DNA from: Caulobacter sp. SL161
Lineage (GTDB): Bacteria; Pseudomonadota; Alphaproteobacteria; Caulobacterales; Caulobacteraceae
DNA length: 64,000 nt
Assembly (NCBI RefSeq): GCF_026672375.1
Contig: NZ_JAPPRA010000001.1
Coordinates: 2,356,001-2,420,000 of the forward strand
Reading direction: 5' to 3'
Both the position numbers and the translations under genes were made by a program. The notes under the pieces were generated by a model. That model did not search any database. It was not told where the DNA came from and saw nothing but the letters and a program-made list of their open reading frames with translations. Of this stretch, positions 18,930 through 28,267 are shown one piece after another (position 1 is the first letter of the stretch; each line of letters starts with the position of its first letter).

Positions 18930-21359
18930 CTACCAGCTCACGCTGATCCGGCCGTAGAAGAAGCGGCCGTTGAAGCCGAACGGCGAGAAGCCGGTGAAGG
19001 CTGTCGCATTCGTCGTGTTGACGTTGGCCGGCGTGCGGTTCGGGTACTCGTCGAACAGGTTGTTGGCGCCGATCGCCAGGTTAAGCCGCTCGTTGATGGC
19101 GTAGCGGCCTTCCAGATCGACGACGGCCTTTGCGCCCGTGCGCACGTCGAACGCGCCGGTCGGGTCGTTGTTGGGCGACAGGACCGAGCCGTAGAAGGTG
19201 GTCTTCAGCGTCGCGCCCCAGGCTTCGCGGCCCCAGTCGCCGGCCAGGGTGATCTTCCGCTTGGGCGTGCCTTCCTCGAAGGTCAGCACGTTGGCGCGGT
19301 TGAACAGGCTGGGCGGAACCGGCAGCGACGAGAGGGTGTTGGTCGTGGGAAGCTTGGTGACGTCGGTCTTGTTGAAGTTGGCCGCCGCCGTCAGGTCGAA
19401 CCGGCCGGCCTGGTCGTCATCGATCCGGTAGCGCGCCACCACGTCGACGCCCTTGGTCTCGGTGTCGACGCCGTTGAGGAAGAAGCGCGCCGCCGTCACG
19501 TTGAACGGCGCCAGCAGGTTGTAGATCGCCACGGCGGTGGCCGAGCCGGTGGCCGAGCCCTGGATGTTCTCCGAGAGCACGATCCGGTTGTCGATCTTGA
19601 TCTGGTAGGCGTCGACGGTCAGTTCGAACGGACCGCGGTGGAAGACGACGCCGGCCGACAGGTTGTCGGACTTCTCGGCTTCAAGCGGCTTGGCGCCCAG
19701 CACCTTGGCCACGGCGCTGGTGGCGGGGAAGGTGCCGACTTCCACGGGCGTGGAGACGCCGTTGATGATGATGAAGTTGGTCGAAGTGGTGGTGAAGAAC
19801 TGCTGCTGCAGCGCCGGCGCACGGAAGCCCGTCGAGACCGCGCCGCGAATGGCGAAGCCGTCGGTCAGTTCGTAGCGCGCGGCCAGCTTGCCGGTCGTCG
19901 TCGATCCGAAGTCCGAATAGTCCTCGTAGCGGACAGCGGCCGAGGCGGTGAAGCGCTCGGTCAGGCGCGATTCCAGGTCGAGATAGAGACCGATATTGTC
20001 GCGGTCCCGCGACAGTACGTTCGACGGCTGGAAGCCTGGGAAGCCCTGCGCGCCTGCCGCGGCCGTGGTGATCGGGCCGCGGTTATACGAGGTCGGCTCG
20101 CCGGCGCGGATCGAATAGCCTTCCCAGCGGGCTTCAGCGCCGAAGGCGACGTTCAGCGGCTCATAGGCGCCGATGTCCACGCCGCGCGACACGTCCAGGC
20201 CGACCACGGTCTGGTCGTAGGTCATGCCGCCGGACTTGAAGCTCGTCTGGCTGGCCGCGCCATAGGAGGCGTTGGCCGAGCTTTCGGTGCGGTAGTCGAT
20301 CTTGTTCTTGCCGTAGACGACGTTGAGATCGACCTTGAAGCCCGCCAGATCGCCCTTCACGCCGAAGGCGGCCGTGGAGTCCTCGATATCGGTCGCGATG
20401 ATCGGCAGGTAGCCGTTCGGATAGATCGTGGCGACCGGCGTCTGGCGCGCGTCGCCGACAATGCGCGGGAACGCGGCGCTGCCGCCTTCGCGCGTCTGGT
20501 AACCGGCCCAGCCATAGGCTTCCCAGCCCGAACCGACCGGCAGGCCGGCGTTCAGATAGACGGTCTTGTCCTTCACCTCGGCGTCGCCGTAGCGCGAGGT
20601 CACCCTGGCCGGCGTGACGCGAACATCGATGTCGCCGCGGCTGGTGGGATTGCGGTCGCGGTACTCGGCCGAAACGGTCAAGAAGCCGTCGGCGCCCAGC
20701 GGCAGGCCCTGCCAGGCCTGGACGGTGACGGTTTCACCATCGCGCTCGCGGCGGCCGTCGGTGTTGCGTGCGGTTTCAACCAGGGTGTTGTAACCGCCGT
20801 AGGTGATCGTCGCGCCGCCACCCGAGCGGGCTTCGCGAAGGCGGAGGTTGATGACGCCGGCGATGGCGTCCGAGCCGTACTGCGCCGAGGCGCCGTCGCG
20901 CAGGACTTCGACGCGGTCGAGCGCGATGGTCGGGATGGCGTTCAGGTCGACAGCGGCCGAGCCACGTCCGATCGAACCGTTCACATTGACCAGGGCCGAG
21001 GAATGACGCCGGGCGCCGTTGACCAGCACCAAGGTCTGGTCGGGGGCGAGGCCGCGCAGGGTGGCCGGCCGGATGTGGTCGGTGCCGTCGGTGATGGCCG
21101 GGCGCGGGAAGTTGATCGAGGGCGCCAGCGTCGACAGCGACTGCGCAAGCTCGGTGGTGCCGGTGCGGGTCAGCGCCTTTTCGCTGACCACGTCGACGGG
21201 GGCCACGGTGTCCAGTCGCGATCGACCCGCCGTGCGGGTGCCGGTGATGACGAGCTCGTCGACGGACGTCTGATCGGTGTCCGTGGCGCTCTGGGCGTTG
21301 GCCATGGTCGCGACGCTGGCCAGCGAGGCTGCAGCGAGTAGGAAGGTCTTGTAGCGCAT
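18930..21359 (-). CDS. TonB-dependent outer-membrane receptor
   Basis: Receptor of 809 residues that moves a ligand across the outer membrane using TonB energy. A signal peptide ends near residue 22 (ATMANA-Q). A TonB box (DELVITGTR) lies near 34-42. The plug domain spans about 50-165 (TLVLVNGARRH, VEVLRDGASAQYGSDAIAGV). The beta-barrel ends in an aromatic strand (GRISVSW). The ligand is not clear from sequence. It is a single gene: a terminator follows and the rplI terminator lies upstream. The 205 bases upstream contain a short AT-rich patch (about 21447-21462) that could hold its promoter. Confidence 0.92.
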   Translation of the reverse strand: MRYKTFLLAAASLASVATMANAQSATDTDQTSVDELVITGTRTAGRSRLDTVAPVDVVSEKALTRTGTTELAQSLSTLAPSINFPRPAITDGTDHIRPATLRGLAPDQTLVLVNGARRHSSALVNVNGSIGRGSAAVDLNAIPTIALDRVEVLRDGASAQYGSDAIAGVINLRLREARSGGGATITYGGYNTLVETARNTDGRRERDGETVTVQAWQGLPLGADGFLTVSAEYRDRNPTSRGDIDVRVTPARVTSRYGDAEVKDKTVYLNAGLPVGSGWEAYGWAGYQTREGGSAAFPRIVGDARQTPVATIYPNGYLPIIATDIEDSTAAFGVKGDLAGFKVDLNVVYGKNKIDYRTESSANASYGAASQTSFKSGGMTYDQTVVGLDVSRGVDIGAYEPLNVAFGAEARWEGYSIRAGEPTSYNRGPITTAAAGAQGFPGFQPSNVLSRDRDNIGLYLDLESRLTERFTASAAVRYEDYSDFGSTTTGKLAARYELTDGFAIRGAVSTGFRAPALQQQFFTTTSTNFIIINGVSTPVEVGTFPATSAVAKVLGAKPLEAEKSDNLSAGVVFHRGPFELTVDAYQIKIDNRIVLSENIQGSATGSATAVAIYNLLAPFNVTAARFFLNGVDTETKGVDVVARYRIDDDQAGRFDLTAAANFNKTDVTKLPTTNTLSSLPVPPSLFNRANVLTFEEGTPKRKITLAGDWGREAWGATLKTTFYGSVLSPNNDPTGAFDVRTGAKAVVDLEGRYAINERLNLAIGANNLFDEYPNRTPANVNTTNATAFTGFSPFGFNGRFFYGRISVSW

Positions 21360-21502
21360 CGATTACCCCTCTCGTGATCGGTGCGCTCCGCGCATCGCGG
21401 CGCGCCCCGGGCGGGGTCTAGTCGCCCCGCATCGAGAACATGGGTCGTTCATAATTTAGACACAAGGCGCCCAGCATCGAAGCATTCTCATATCGGGCGC
21501 AG

Positions 21503-21532
21503 AAAAAAACGGCGCGGATCGCTCCGCGCCGT
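21503..21532 (-). terminator. Terminator of the rpsF-rpsR-rplI operon
   Basis: Perfect 10-base-pair stem (about 21509-21518 with 21523-21532) with a four-base loop, followed on the minus strand by seven T residues. Confidence 0.85.
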
Positions 21533-21564
21533 CTTTCGTAACAAAGCTCCGATCCCGGACGGGA

Positions 21565-22149
21565 TTAGGCTTCGTAGTGGTCGCCTTCGAACGAGCCGGC
21601 GCCGCCTTCCGCCATGTCTTGGGCGGCTTCGGCTTCGGCCGCGCGATCTTCCTCGAACTGCGAGTTGATCACGTTCTCGCCGCGCGCTTGGCGCTCGGCT
21701 TCGTCTTGGCTGCGCGCGATGTTCAGGGTGACCGTGATGGTCACTTCGGCGTGCAGCTTCACCTTCACTTCGTGAACGCCGAGCGTCTTGATCGGCTTGT
21801 CCAGCACGACCATCGAACGATCGACCTTGCCGCCTTCGGCCTTGATGGCGTCGGCGACGTCACGGCCCGCGACCGAACCGTACAGCTGGCCGCTTTCGCC
21901 AGCTTGACGGATCAGGACGTATTGCGTGCCGTCCAGGGCTTCGCCGTTCTTGGCGGCCGATTCACGGTTCTTCACGTTGCGGGCTTCGATCTCAGCGCGC
22001 TGAGCTTCGAAGGTGGCCAGGTTCGCCTTGGTGGCGCGCAGGGCCTTGCCGCGGGGCAGCAGGTAGTTCCGGGCGAAGCCGTCCTTGACGGTGACTTCGT
22101 CGCCGAGGACGCCGGTGCCTTCAACGCGTTCGAGCAGAATGACTTTCAT
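21565..22149 (-). CDS. rplI: 50S ribosomal protein L9
   Basis: Protein of 194 residues binding 23S rRNA near the L1 stalk. The N-terminal domain (MKVILLERVEGTGVLGD, VKDGFARNYLLPRGKA) is canonical, followed by the long helix and the C-terminal domain. An acidic extension of about 40 residues (ends DMAEGGAGSFEGDHYEA) goes beyond the usual 150-residue length; such tails are seen in other alphaproteobacterial L9 proteins. It is the last gene of rpsF-rpsR-rplI and is followed by a strong terminator. Confidence 0.96.
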   Translation of the reverse strand: MKVILLERVEGTGVLGDEVTVKDGFARNYLLPRGKALRATKANLATFEAQRAEIEARNVKNRESAAKNGEALDGTQYVLIRQAGESGQLYGSVAGRDVADAIKAEGGKVDRSMVVLDKPIKTLGVHEVKVKLHAEVTITVTLNIARSQDEAERQARGENVINSQFEEDRAAEAEAAQDMAEGGAGSFEGDHYEA

Positions 22150-22162
22150 CGTGGCGTCTCCC

Positions 22163-22441
22163 TTACTTCACGACGTAGGGGAGCAGAGCCAGGAAGCGGG
22201 CGCGCTTGATGGCCTTGGCCAGTTCGCGTTGCTTCTTGGCCGACACCGCGGTGATGCGCGACGGAACGATCTTGCCGCGTTCGGAAACGTAACGCTGCAG
22301 CAGCTTCACGTCCTTGTAGTCGATCTTCGGCGCGTTGGCGCCCGAGAACGGGCAAACCTTGCGGCGACGGAAGAACGGGCGGCGAGCGCCGCCGGCGGCG
22401 GCGGCCGGAGCGCCGGCTTCAGGAGCAGTCGTATCGGTCAT
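22163..22441 (-). CDS. rpsR: 30S ribosomal protein S18
   Basis: Protein of 92 residues that binds the 30S platform with S6. The core [31 protein letters not shown] and [20 protein letters not shown] is canonical. An Ala/Gly-rich extension of about 21 residues precedes it. It lies 13 bases upstream of rplI and 14 bases downstream of rpsF. Confidence 0.96.
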
Positions 22442-22455
22442 GATCTATCTCTCCC

Positions 22456-22836
22456 TTACGCCTGAGCCTGAGCGCCGAAGTCTTCGCGCGGACGTTCCGG
22501 GCGGTCGCCGCGATCGCGACGGGCCAGGACCGGCGAGAGTTCGAGGTCCAGCTCTTCCACGCGGATGGTCATGAAGCGCAGCACATCTTCGTTGATGAGC
22601 AGCTGACGCTCCATTTCCTTCACGGCCGGCGCCGGGGCGTCGATCGCGAGCAGGGAATAGTGGCCCTTGCGGTTCTTCTTGATGCGGTAGGTGAGGTTAC
22701 GCAGGCCCCAGTACTCGATCTTGGCGATGTGACCGCCATTCTCTTCGATGAGGGCTTTGAGTTGCTCGTTCAGAGCTTCGGCCTGTTGCGGCGAGATGTC
22801 CTGCCGCGCGATGACCACGTGTTCGTAGAACGCCAT
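22456..22836 (-). CDS. rpsF: 30S ribosomal protein S6
   Basis: Protein of 126 residues, partner of S18. It begins [18 protein letters not shown], with [16 protein letters not shown] and [14 protein letters not shown] in the core and a charged Arg/Asp-rich tail. ATG 22836 is preferred over in-frame upstream starts because AGAAGGAA precedes it and homologues start here. It is the first gene of the operon, with a candidate promoter and leader upstream. Confidence 0.96.
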
Positions 22837-23026
22837 GTTTTTCCTTCTTCCGTTGTGGAAGGCGGCGCGGACGACGACGGAAGTCCGTCGACCACGATGG
22901 ATCCTGCAAGCCGAGCGGAGCGAACCCCGGTCCCGGATGGGTGCGTGCAAGACCGCCTTCCGTGAGAACGCGCGCTCCTACAGGATATGGGGAACAAACG
23001 CAAGCCGAGGCGGGGTTTGCCGTCAA
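22837..23026 (-). promoter_or_regulatory. Candidate promoter and leader of rpsF
   Basis: On the minus strand a perfect TTGACGG (-35 pattern, 23020-23026) lies about 190 bases before rpsF. The leader contains two short hairpins: CGACGG-AAGT-CCGTCG (22875-22890) and CTTCC-ACAAC-GGAAG directly before the ribosome site (about 22847-22861). In many bacteria S6-S18 binds a leader hairpin of its own mRNA. Whether this is such a motif is an inference; no -10 box is convincing. Confidence 0.3.
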
Positions 23027-23105
23027 AACGGGCGTTCACGCGAACTGTCTTACAAATGGCCCGCAAGGCTTCCAAGCCCAAGGCCAAGTATGCTAGCTGG
23101 CGTGC

Positions 23106-23765
23106 ATGGGGATCGGTGCTCGTCTTTGGATCGTGCTCGCGGCGGTTTCGGCCGCCGGGGTCGCGCACGCCGAGATCATCCAGAAGCCGGCCATGTCGGT
23201 CTCGGCCAAGGATGGCCGCTTCGCTGGTTACTACGCGGCCTTGCCTCTGGACCTCTCCACCGACAAGGAAAAGGTCGCGCTGACAGTCAAGTCGTCGGGC
23301 ATGCCGGAAAACCCGACCTACGATTTCGACCTGAACCTGACCCAGAAGCCCGACGACGAACGGGTGGGGCAACGTTCGCTGGCCCTGGGCGCCTCTTGGA
23401 ACGAAAGCGAGGCCCGGCTCCGCTCGTCGATGTCGAAGCTGTTCGGCTTTGGCCTGTTGCCACGCGCGAACTACATTCGGGTGTCGATGGATATGGACGC
23501 CAGCCAGCCGGTGGCCGCTCCGGGCGTGGCCCCGGTGGCACGAGCGAACATCCGCTCGTCCCTGACGCTGGACGGCAAGCCGGTGGGCTCGATCGCCTTT
23601 GGTGGGGGCACGATGGGCGACGAAGGCGTTGATCTCAGCCTGACCCGTCCGTTCGACCTGCCGGCCGAGTTTACGGTCAGCCTGCGTGGCGTCAGCAACG
23701 AGCGGGAGACCTGGCGGCTCCAGGACGCCCGCGCCATGGTCAAGCTGGTGAAGGCGAGCTGGTAG
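23106..23765 (+). CDS. Secreted protein of unknown function
   Basis: Protein of 219 residues with a clear signal peptide (cleavage likely after VAHA, residue 22). The mature part is beta-rich and contains KSSGMPENPTYDFDLNLTQ and, near the C-terminus, FTVSLRGVSNERETW. I do not recognise a family. The gene is monocistronic, divergent from rpsF, and its last 26 bases overlap the 3' end of the convergent desaturase gene. Confidence 0.65.
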   Translation: MGIGARLWIVLAAVSAAGVAHAEIIQKPAMSVSAKDGRFAGYYAALPLDLSTDKEKVALTVKSSGMPENPTYDFDLNLTQKPDDERVGQRSLALGASWNESEARLRSSMSKLFGFGLLPRANYIRVSMDMDASQPVAAPGVAPVARANIRSSLTLDGKPVGSIAFGGGTMGDEGVDLSLTRPFDLPAEFTVSLRGVSNERETWRLQDARAMVKLVKASW

Positions 23766-24549
23766 ACGCCAGCGCCTTGCCCTTGTGGGCCGTCACGGCC
23801 GCAAAGCGCTGCAGATACTCCGGGTGCTCGGTGCCCATCAGCTTGTCCCACCAGGTGAAGTAGAGGCCGTAGTTCCATCCCGCCTGGGCATGGTGCAGGT
23901 CATGATGGGTGACCGTCGTCAGCCAGGGGATCAGCGGCCGGCCGTCCTTGCGGGCGGGAAACAGCTCGTAGCCGGAATGGCCCAGCGTGTTGCGGACGAT
24001 CTGGTGCAGCATGAAGAGTCCCACCACCGGCCATTGGGTGGGGATCAGGATCATCCACAGCGGTACGAACAGGGCGTTGATGGCGGCCTCGCCCAGGTCG
24101 AAGCTGTAGGCGGTGAAAGGCGAGGGGTTGTTCGACCGGTGATGACGACGGTGGAAGGTGCGGAACAGGCGCCGGTCGTGGATCATCCGGTGGGTCCAGT
24201 AGAACCAGGCGTCATGGGCGATGATCATCAGGAGCAGGCTGGCCCAGAACCATACCAGACCCCAGCCCTTGGCGATCAATGGCCCTGGCAGCCAGCCGGC
24301 GCGGAACAGGCCGAAGGTGATCAGCCCGAAGGTCGAGAACACCATCACCGAGCGGATCGAGATCGCGAACTCGGTCAGCAGTTGCCGCCCAGCAGGTCGG
24401 GTGACGCGGATCTTGCGGCCCGCCATGGGCTTGGCGAGCAGCACCCAGAGGACGAACCAGACGCCGATCGAGAACACAGCATAACGGGTCACGTCGATCT
24501 GCATGCCGATCAGCCAGTTGCGGGCGAAGGGGATCAGGTGGTCAAGCAT
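23740..24549 (-). CDS. Fatty acid hydroxylase/sterol desaturase family protein
   Basis: Membrane di-iron enzyme of 269 residues. Helices lie at about 20-42, 62-84, 95-117 and 150-175. The eight-His-type motifs are present: HDAWFYWTHR (HxxxxxxxH), HRRHHRS and THHDLHH near the C-terminus. The family hydroxylates or desaturates lipids at the membrane; the substrate here is unknown. The gene follows, by 73 bases, a membrane-anchored AraC regulator on the same strand, suggesting a joint transcript. Confidence 0.85.
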   Translation of the reverse strand: MLDHLIPFARNWLIGMQIDVTRYAVFSIGVWFVLWVLLAKPMAGRKIRVTRPAGRQLLTEFAISIRSVMVFSTFGLITFGLFRAGWLPGPLIAKGWGLVWFWASLLLMIIAHDAWFYWTHRMIHDRRLFRTFHRRHHRSNNPSPFTAYSFDLGEAAINALFVPLWMILIPTQWPVVGLFMLHQIVRNTLGHSGYELFPARKDGRPLIPWLTTVTHHDLHHAQAGWNYGLYFTWWDKLMGTEHPEYLQRFAAVTAHKGKALASTSSPSPA

Positions 24550-24622
24550 CGGGCGCTCCGGCAATGGGTGGGACGTCGCCAGGGAAGCCTGGGGATCTTG
24601 AGCCGTCGCGCCGATGTTGAAA

Positions 24623-25735
24623 TCAGGCCCGCTTGTCGCTTTTCGACGCGCCTTCCCCGGTTTCGACCAGCCGCAGAGGCGCATAGACGGGTGTCGCTTC
24701 CAGGCGCCAGGCGGTGGGGGTCACGCCCGTCGCGGCGCGGAAGGCCCGGTTGAACGGACCCAGGGACGCAAAGCCCAGCTCATAGGCGATGGTCGACACC
24801 GACTTGAGCGCCTGTTCGGGATCGGCCAGCGCGACCTTGGCCGCGGCGATCCGCCGGCCGTTGACGTAGTCGGCGAAGTTGCGGTGCCCCAGCGTGCCGT
24901 TGATCAGCTTGCGCAGCCGGTGTTCGGGCGCGCCGACCAGGGCGGCCAGGGTTCCGATCGACAGGTCCTCGCCGCGCCAGACCTCATTCTCGTTCATCGC
25001 CTTGTCGAGGCGCGCCAGGACCAGACGGTCGGCGGGGGTGAGGTCGAGGGCTTCGGCGGCTTTCGGGGAGGGGGCTTCGCCGGCCGTCGGCAAGGCCTGG
25101 ACCAGCACCGGTTCGGCGCGCAGCAGCGCCAGAGCCGAGCCGACTCCGAGCGCGGCCAGCCCGAGCGCCTGGGCCAGGCTGGGCAGCACGGAGCCTCGAC
25201 CGAAGCCGAGGTCACAGAGCGTTTGCACAAACATGTAGCCCGTGGCCGCTGCGGCGATCGGCGCGCGAAGGTGGCGGCGACGCTCGACGAGGTCGATCCT
25301 CCAGCCCCGCCAGGCCATCAGCAGGATATGACAATGCAATGCGACCGAGATGGCGGCGAAGCTCCACCAGACGACCGCCCGCACCGGCGAAGGCGGCAGG
25401 AACGCGCCAGCCGCCCACTGAACGATCACGAACGCCGGCACGACGAAGCGCCAAGTCGGGATCTTCGGCTCGTCCTCGAACAGGACCGAACAGAACAGCC
25501 AGAAAACGGCGGCGGTCCAGGCCGACAGCGCCCAGGTCAGAATGCTGAAATGGCGCCCCTCGGCGTAGAAGAAGTGGCTGTCGATGACGTGGGAGATCGC
25601 GCAGGCCATCAGCAGGACGCCCAGCCATCGAACCGGGGTCATTTTCCGGCTGGCGGCCAGCGACACGCCGGTGGCCGCGAACGCTCCGACGGCGAGGCCG
25701 CGAACGGCGAGTTCGATTTGCACGAGATCGGTCAT
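24623..25735 (-). CDS. Membrane-anchored AraC family regulator
   Basis: Protein of 370 residues. The N-terminal 215 residues hold about seven hydrophobic helices (for example LAVGAFAATGVSLAA and AVVWWSFAAISVALHCHIL). The C-terminal 110 residues form a double helix-turn-helix AraC domain (LSIGTLAALVGAPEHRLRKL, then VSTIAYELGFASLGPFNRAF with FRAATGVTP). This design suggests that a membrane or lipid signal directly controls DNA binding. The nearest target is the downstream desaturase gene. Function is inferred from architecture and position. Confidence 0.88.
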   Translation of the reverse strand: MTDLVQIELAVRGLAVGAFAATGVSLAASRKMTPVRWLGVLLMACAISHVIDSHFFYAEGRHFSILTWALSAWTAAVFWLFCSVLFEDEPKIPTWRFVVPAFVIVQWAAGAFLPPSPVRAVVWWSFAAISVALHCHILLMAWRGWRIDLVERRRHLRAPIAAAATGYMFVQTLCDLGFGRGSVLPSLAQALGLAALGVGSALALLRAEPVLVQALPTAGEAPSPKAAEALDLTPADRLVLARLDKAMNENEVWRGEDLSIGTLAALVGAPEHRLRKLINGTLGHRNFADYVNGRRIAAAKVALADPEQALKSVSTIAYELGFASLGPFNRAFRAATGVTPTAWRLEATPVYAPLRLVETGEGASKSDKRA

Positions 25736-25803
25736 GACCGATCATGACCGCCAGCGCGCGCGAGCTTCAACCCGCGCGGCTGGTCGGAATCCAAAAACGC
25801 TCG

Positions 25804-26346
25804 TTACTTCTTGGCGGCCTTGTAGGCCTTCACCGCGCCCATGGTCTGGGTCACGTGGCCCATGAAGTTGCCGTCGGTGTGGCTGAGCAGGATCTTGCCG
25901 TTGGGCGCGATCACATAAGAGGTGCGGTTCGACCAGTCGGGCTTCACCGCCAGGGCCACGTCATAGGCCGCGATCAGCGCCTTGTCTGCGGCGGCGACCG
26001 CGAACTTGTCGCGGCAGTGCTCCTTGGAAAAGTCTTTCAGGCGGTCGACATTGCCGGCCGTGACGCCGATCACCGTGGCGCCCAGCTTTTCGAACTCCGG
26101 AGTCGCCTCGGCGAACTCGCGCGCCTCGGCGGTGCAGCCGGCGGTGTAGGCGGCCGGGAAGAAGTAAAGCACCACCGGGCCCTTCTTCAGCGCCTTGGCC
26201 AGGTGGAAGTCGAAATCCTTGCCGGCCAGAGCGCCCTTGGCGCTGAAGTCGGGGGCCTTGTCGCCGGCCTTCAGGGCGGCCAGGGCGGGGGAGGCGACGG
26301 CGAAGGCCAGGGCGGCTGCGGCGACGCCGGCGAGAACGGATTTCAT
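25804..26346 (-). CDS. Periplasmic peroxiredoxin (AhpC/TSA, Bcp-like)
   Basis: Protein of 180 residues with a signal peptide (residues 1-23, ASPALA) and a thioredoxin-fold peroxiredoxin domain. The peroxidatic Cys71 lies in YTAGCTAEAREF, matching the TxxC pattern of the Bcp class. A second Cys (Cys111, KEHCRD) could be resolving. It likely reduces peroxides in the periplasm. ATG 26346 is chosen because it gives the signal peptide. It is divergent from fabD with a 169-base shared upstream region. Confidence 0.87.
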   Translation of the reverse strand: MKSVLAGVAAAALAFAVASPALAALKAGDKAPDFSAKGALAGKDFDFHLAKALKKGPVVLYFFPAAYTAGCTAEAREFAEATPEFEKLGATVIGVTAGNVDRLKDFSKEHCRDKFAVAAADKALIAAYDVALAVKPDWSNRTSYVIAPNGKILLSHTDGNFMGHVTQTMGAVKAYKAAKK

Positions 26347-26515
26347 GGCGCGACTCCAAAATGCGTGGGCGCCTCTTTTACGGACGCACCGGCACTTTGG
26401 ACGTGGCCGCGGTGATTGCAAGCCTTGCTCGCCACGCCGCGTCGCACTTGCCCGCCCGCCGGCTTTACCCTAACCCTCCCGGCCTTGAATCTCTTTAGAA
26501 ACGGAGCGGGCTTCG

Positions 26516-27460
26516 ATGAGCATCGCCTTCATTTTCCCGGGTCAGGGCAGCCAGTCGGTCGGCATGGGCTCCGATCTCGCCGAGGCCTTCGCCGCCGCGC
26601 GCGAAGTGTTCCAGGAAGTCGATGACGCCCTGGGCCAGAAGCTTTTCGCGCTGATGAAGGAAGGCCCGGAAGGCGACCTGACTCTGACCGAGAACGCACA
26701 GCCGGCCCTGATGGCCGTCAGCCTGGCGGTGACGCGCACGCTGGAGAAGGAATTCGGCGTCGGCATCGACAAGGCCGCCTTCGTCGCCGGCCACTCGCTG
26801 GGTGAGTACTCGGCCCTGGCCGCCGCCGGCGCCATCAGCCTGTCGGACACTGCGCGCCTCTTGAAGCTGCGTGGCCAGGCCATGCAGCGCGCCGTGCCGG
26901 TAGGCGAGGGCGCTATGGCCTCGCTGATCGGTCCCAAGACCGACCTGGCCCTGGCCGAAGCCGCCGCCGCCGCGGGCTCGGACGTCGGCGTCTGCGTCGT
27001 GGCCAACGACAACAACAACGGCAATGTCGTGATCTCGGGCGCCAAGGCCGCCGTCGACAAGGCCATCGAGAAGGCCAAGGAGCTGGGCGCGCGGGCCATT
27101 CCGCTGAACGTCTCGGCGCCCTTCCACTGCCCGCTGATGCAGCCGGCCGCCGACGAGATGGCGACCGCCCTGGCTGCGGCGACGATCGTGGCGCCGCGCG
27201 CGCCGCTGGTGGCCAATGTCACCGCCGCGCCGATCCATGATCCCGACATGATCCGCAAGCTGCTGGTCGAGCAGGTCACCGGTCGCGTCCGTTGGCGCGA
27301 AAGCATGACCTGGATGGCGACCGAAGGCGGCGTCACGCGCTTTGCCGAGGCCGGCGCCGGCAAGGTGCTGTCGGGCATGGCCAAGCGCATCGCCCCCGAC
27401 GCCGAAGCCGTTCCCCTCAACACGCCGGCGGACCTCGAAGCGTTCGCCAAGTCGCTCTAA
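26516..27460 (+). CDS. fabD: Malonyl-CoA:ACP transacylase
   Basis: Enzyme of 314 residues that loads malonate onto acyl carrier protein for fatty acid synthesis. FPGQGSQSVGMG is at the N-terminus, the nucleophile Ser is in GHSLGEYSAL, the conserved Arg follows in LRGQAMQ, and the catalytic His is in SAPFHCPLM. It heads the cluster fabD-fabG-methyltransferase-acpP-fabF, all on the plus strand. Confidence 0.96.
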   Translation: MSIAFIFPGQGSQSVGMGSDLAEAFAAAREVFQEVDDALGQKLFALMKEGPEGDLTLTENAQPALMAVSLAVTRTLEKEFGVGIDKAAFVAGHSLGEYSALAAAGAISLSDTARLLKLRGQAMQRAVPVGEGAMASLIGPKTDLALAEAAAAAGSDVGVCVVANDNNNGNVVISGAKAAVDKAIEKAKELGARAIPLNVSAPFHCPLMQPAADEMATALAAATIVAPRAPLVANVTAAPIHDPDMIRKLLVEQVTGRVRWRESMTWMATEGGVTRFAEAGAGKVLSGMAKRIAPDAEAVPLNTPADLEAFAKSL

Positions 27461-27478
27461 GCCCAAGGAAGTCCGAGC

Positions 27479-28219
27479 ATGTTTGATCTCAACGGCAAGA
27501 CCGCGCTCGTCACCGGCGCCACGGGCGGCATCGGCGGCGCCATCGCCCGCGCCCTGCACGCCCAGGGCGCGCATGTCGTGCTCTCGGGCACGCGGGAATC
27601 GGCCCTGGCTGAGCTGAAGGCGGAACTGGGCGAGCGCGCCTCGACCGTCGTCGCCAACCTGTCCGACGCCGAACAGGTCGATGGCCTGGTGGCCAAGGCC
27701 GAGGAAGCCGCTGGCGCGCCGCTGGACATCGTGATCGCCAACGCCGGCGTCACCCGCGACGGCCTGATCGTCCGCATGAAGGACGAGGACTGGGACACCG
27801 TGATCAAGGTGAACCTGGAAGGCTATTTCCGCCTGTCGCGCGCTGCGGCCAAAGGCATGATGAAGCGCCGCGCCGGCCGGATCATCGGCATCACCTCGGT
27901 GGTCGGGGTCACCGGCAATCCGGGCCAGACCAACTACGCCGCCTCCAAGGCCGGCATGATCGGCTTCTCCAAGGCCCTGGCCCAGGAACTGGCCAGCCGG
28001 GGCGTGACCGTCAACTGCGTGGCGCCCGGCTTCATCGCCAGCCCGATGACTGACGCGCTGAACGAGCAGCAGAAGGCCGGCATCCTTTCGACGATTCCCG
28101 CCGGCAAGCTGGGCGAGGGGGCGGATATCGCCGCCGCCTGTGTCTATTTGGCCAGCGACCAAGCCGGTTACGTCACAGGTCAGACCTTGCACGTCAACGG
28201 CGGCATGGCGATGATCTAA
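27479..28219 (+). CDS. fabG: 3-oxoacyl-ACP reductase
   Basis: NADPH-dependent SDR enzyme of 246 residues that reduces beta-ketoacyl-ACP. It has the cofactor motif TGATGGIGGA, the structural NAGVTRDGL and the catalytic Ser-Tyr-Lys in ITSVVGVTG and NYAASKAG. The C-terminal tail TGQTLHVNGGMAMI is typical. It lies 18 bases after fabD. Confidence 0.95.
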   Translation: MFDLNGKTALVTGATGGIGGAIARALHAQGAHVVLSGTRESALAELKAELGERASTVVANLSDAEQVDGLVAKAEEAAGAPLDIVIANAGVTRDGLIVRMKDEDWDTVIKVNLEGYFRLSRAAAKGMMKRRAGRIIGITSVVGVTGNPGQTNYAASKAGMIGFSKALAQELASRGVTVNCVAPGFIASPMTDALNEQQKAGILSTIPAGKLGEGADIAAACVYLASDQAGYVTGQTLHVNGGMAMI

Positions 28220-28267
28220 GGACTTTGAGTTCCAGCCGCTTTGGCGAGGCTTTGAGAGGGTATCGTC

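Noticed and set aside
18792-21341. 849-codon open frame opposite the TonB-dependent receptor gene
   Set aside because: GC-rich antisense shadow; the opposite strand has signal peptide, TonB box, plug and barrel.
21360-21500. Riboswitch upstream of the TonB-dependent receptor
   Set aside because: No cobalamin-type box or extended conserved structure could be seen.
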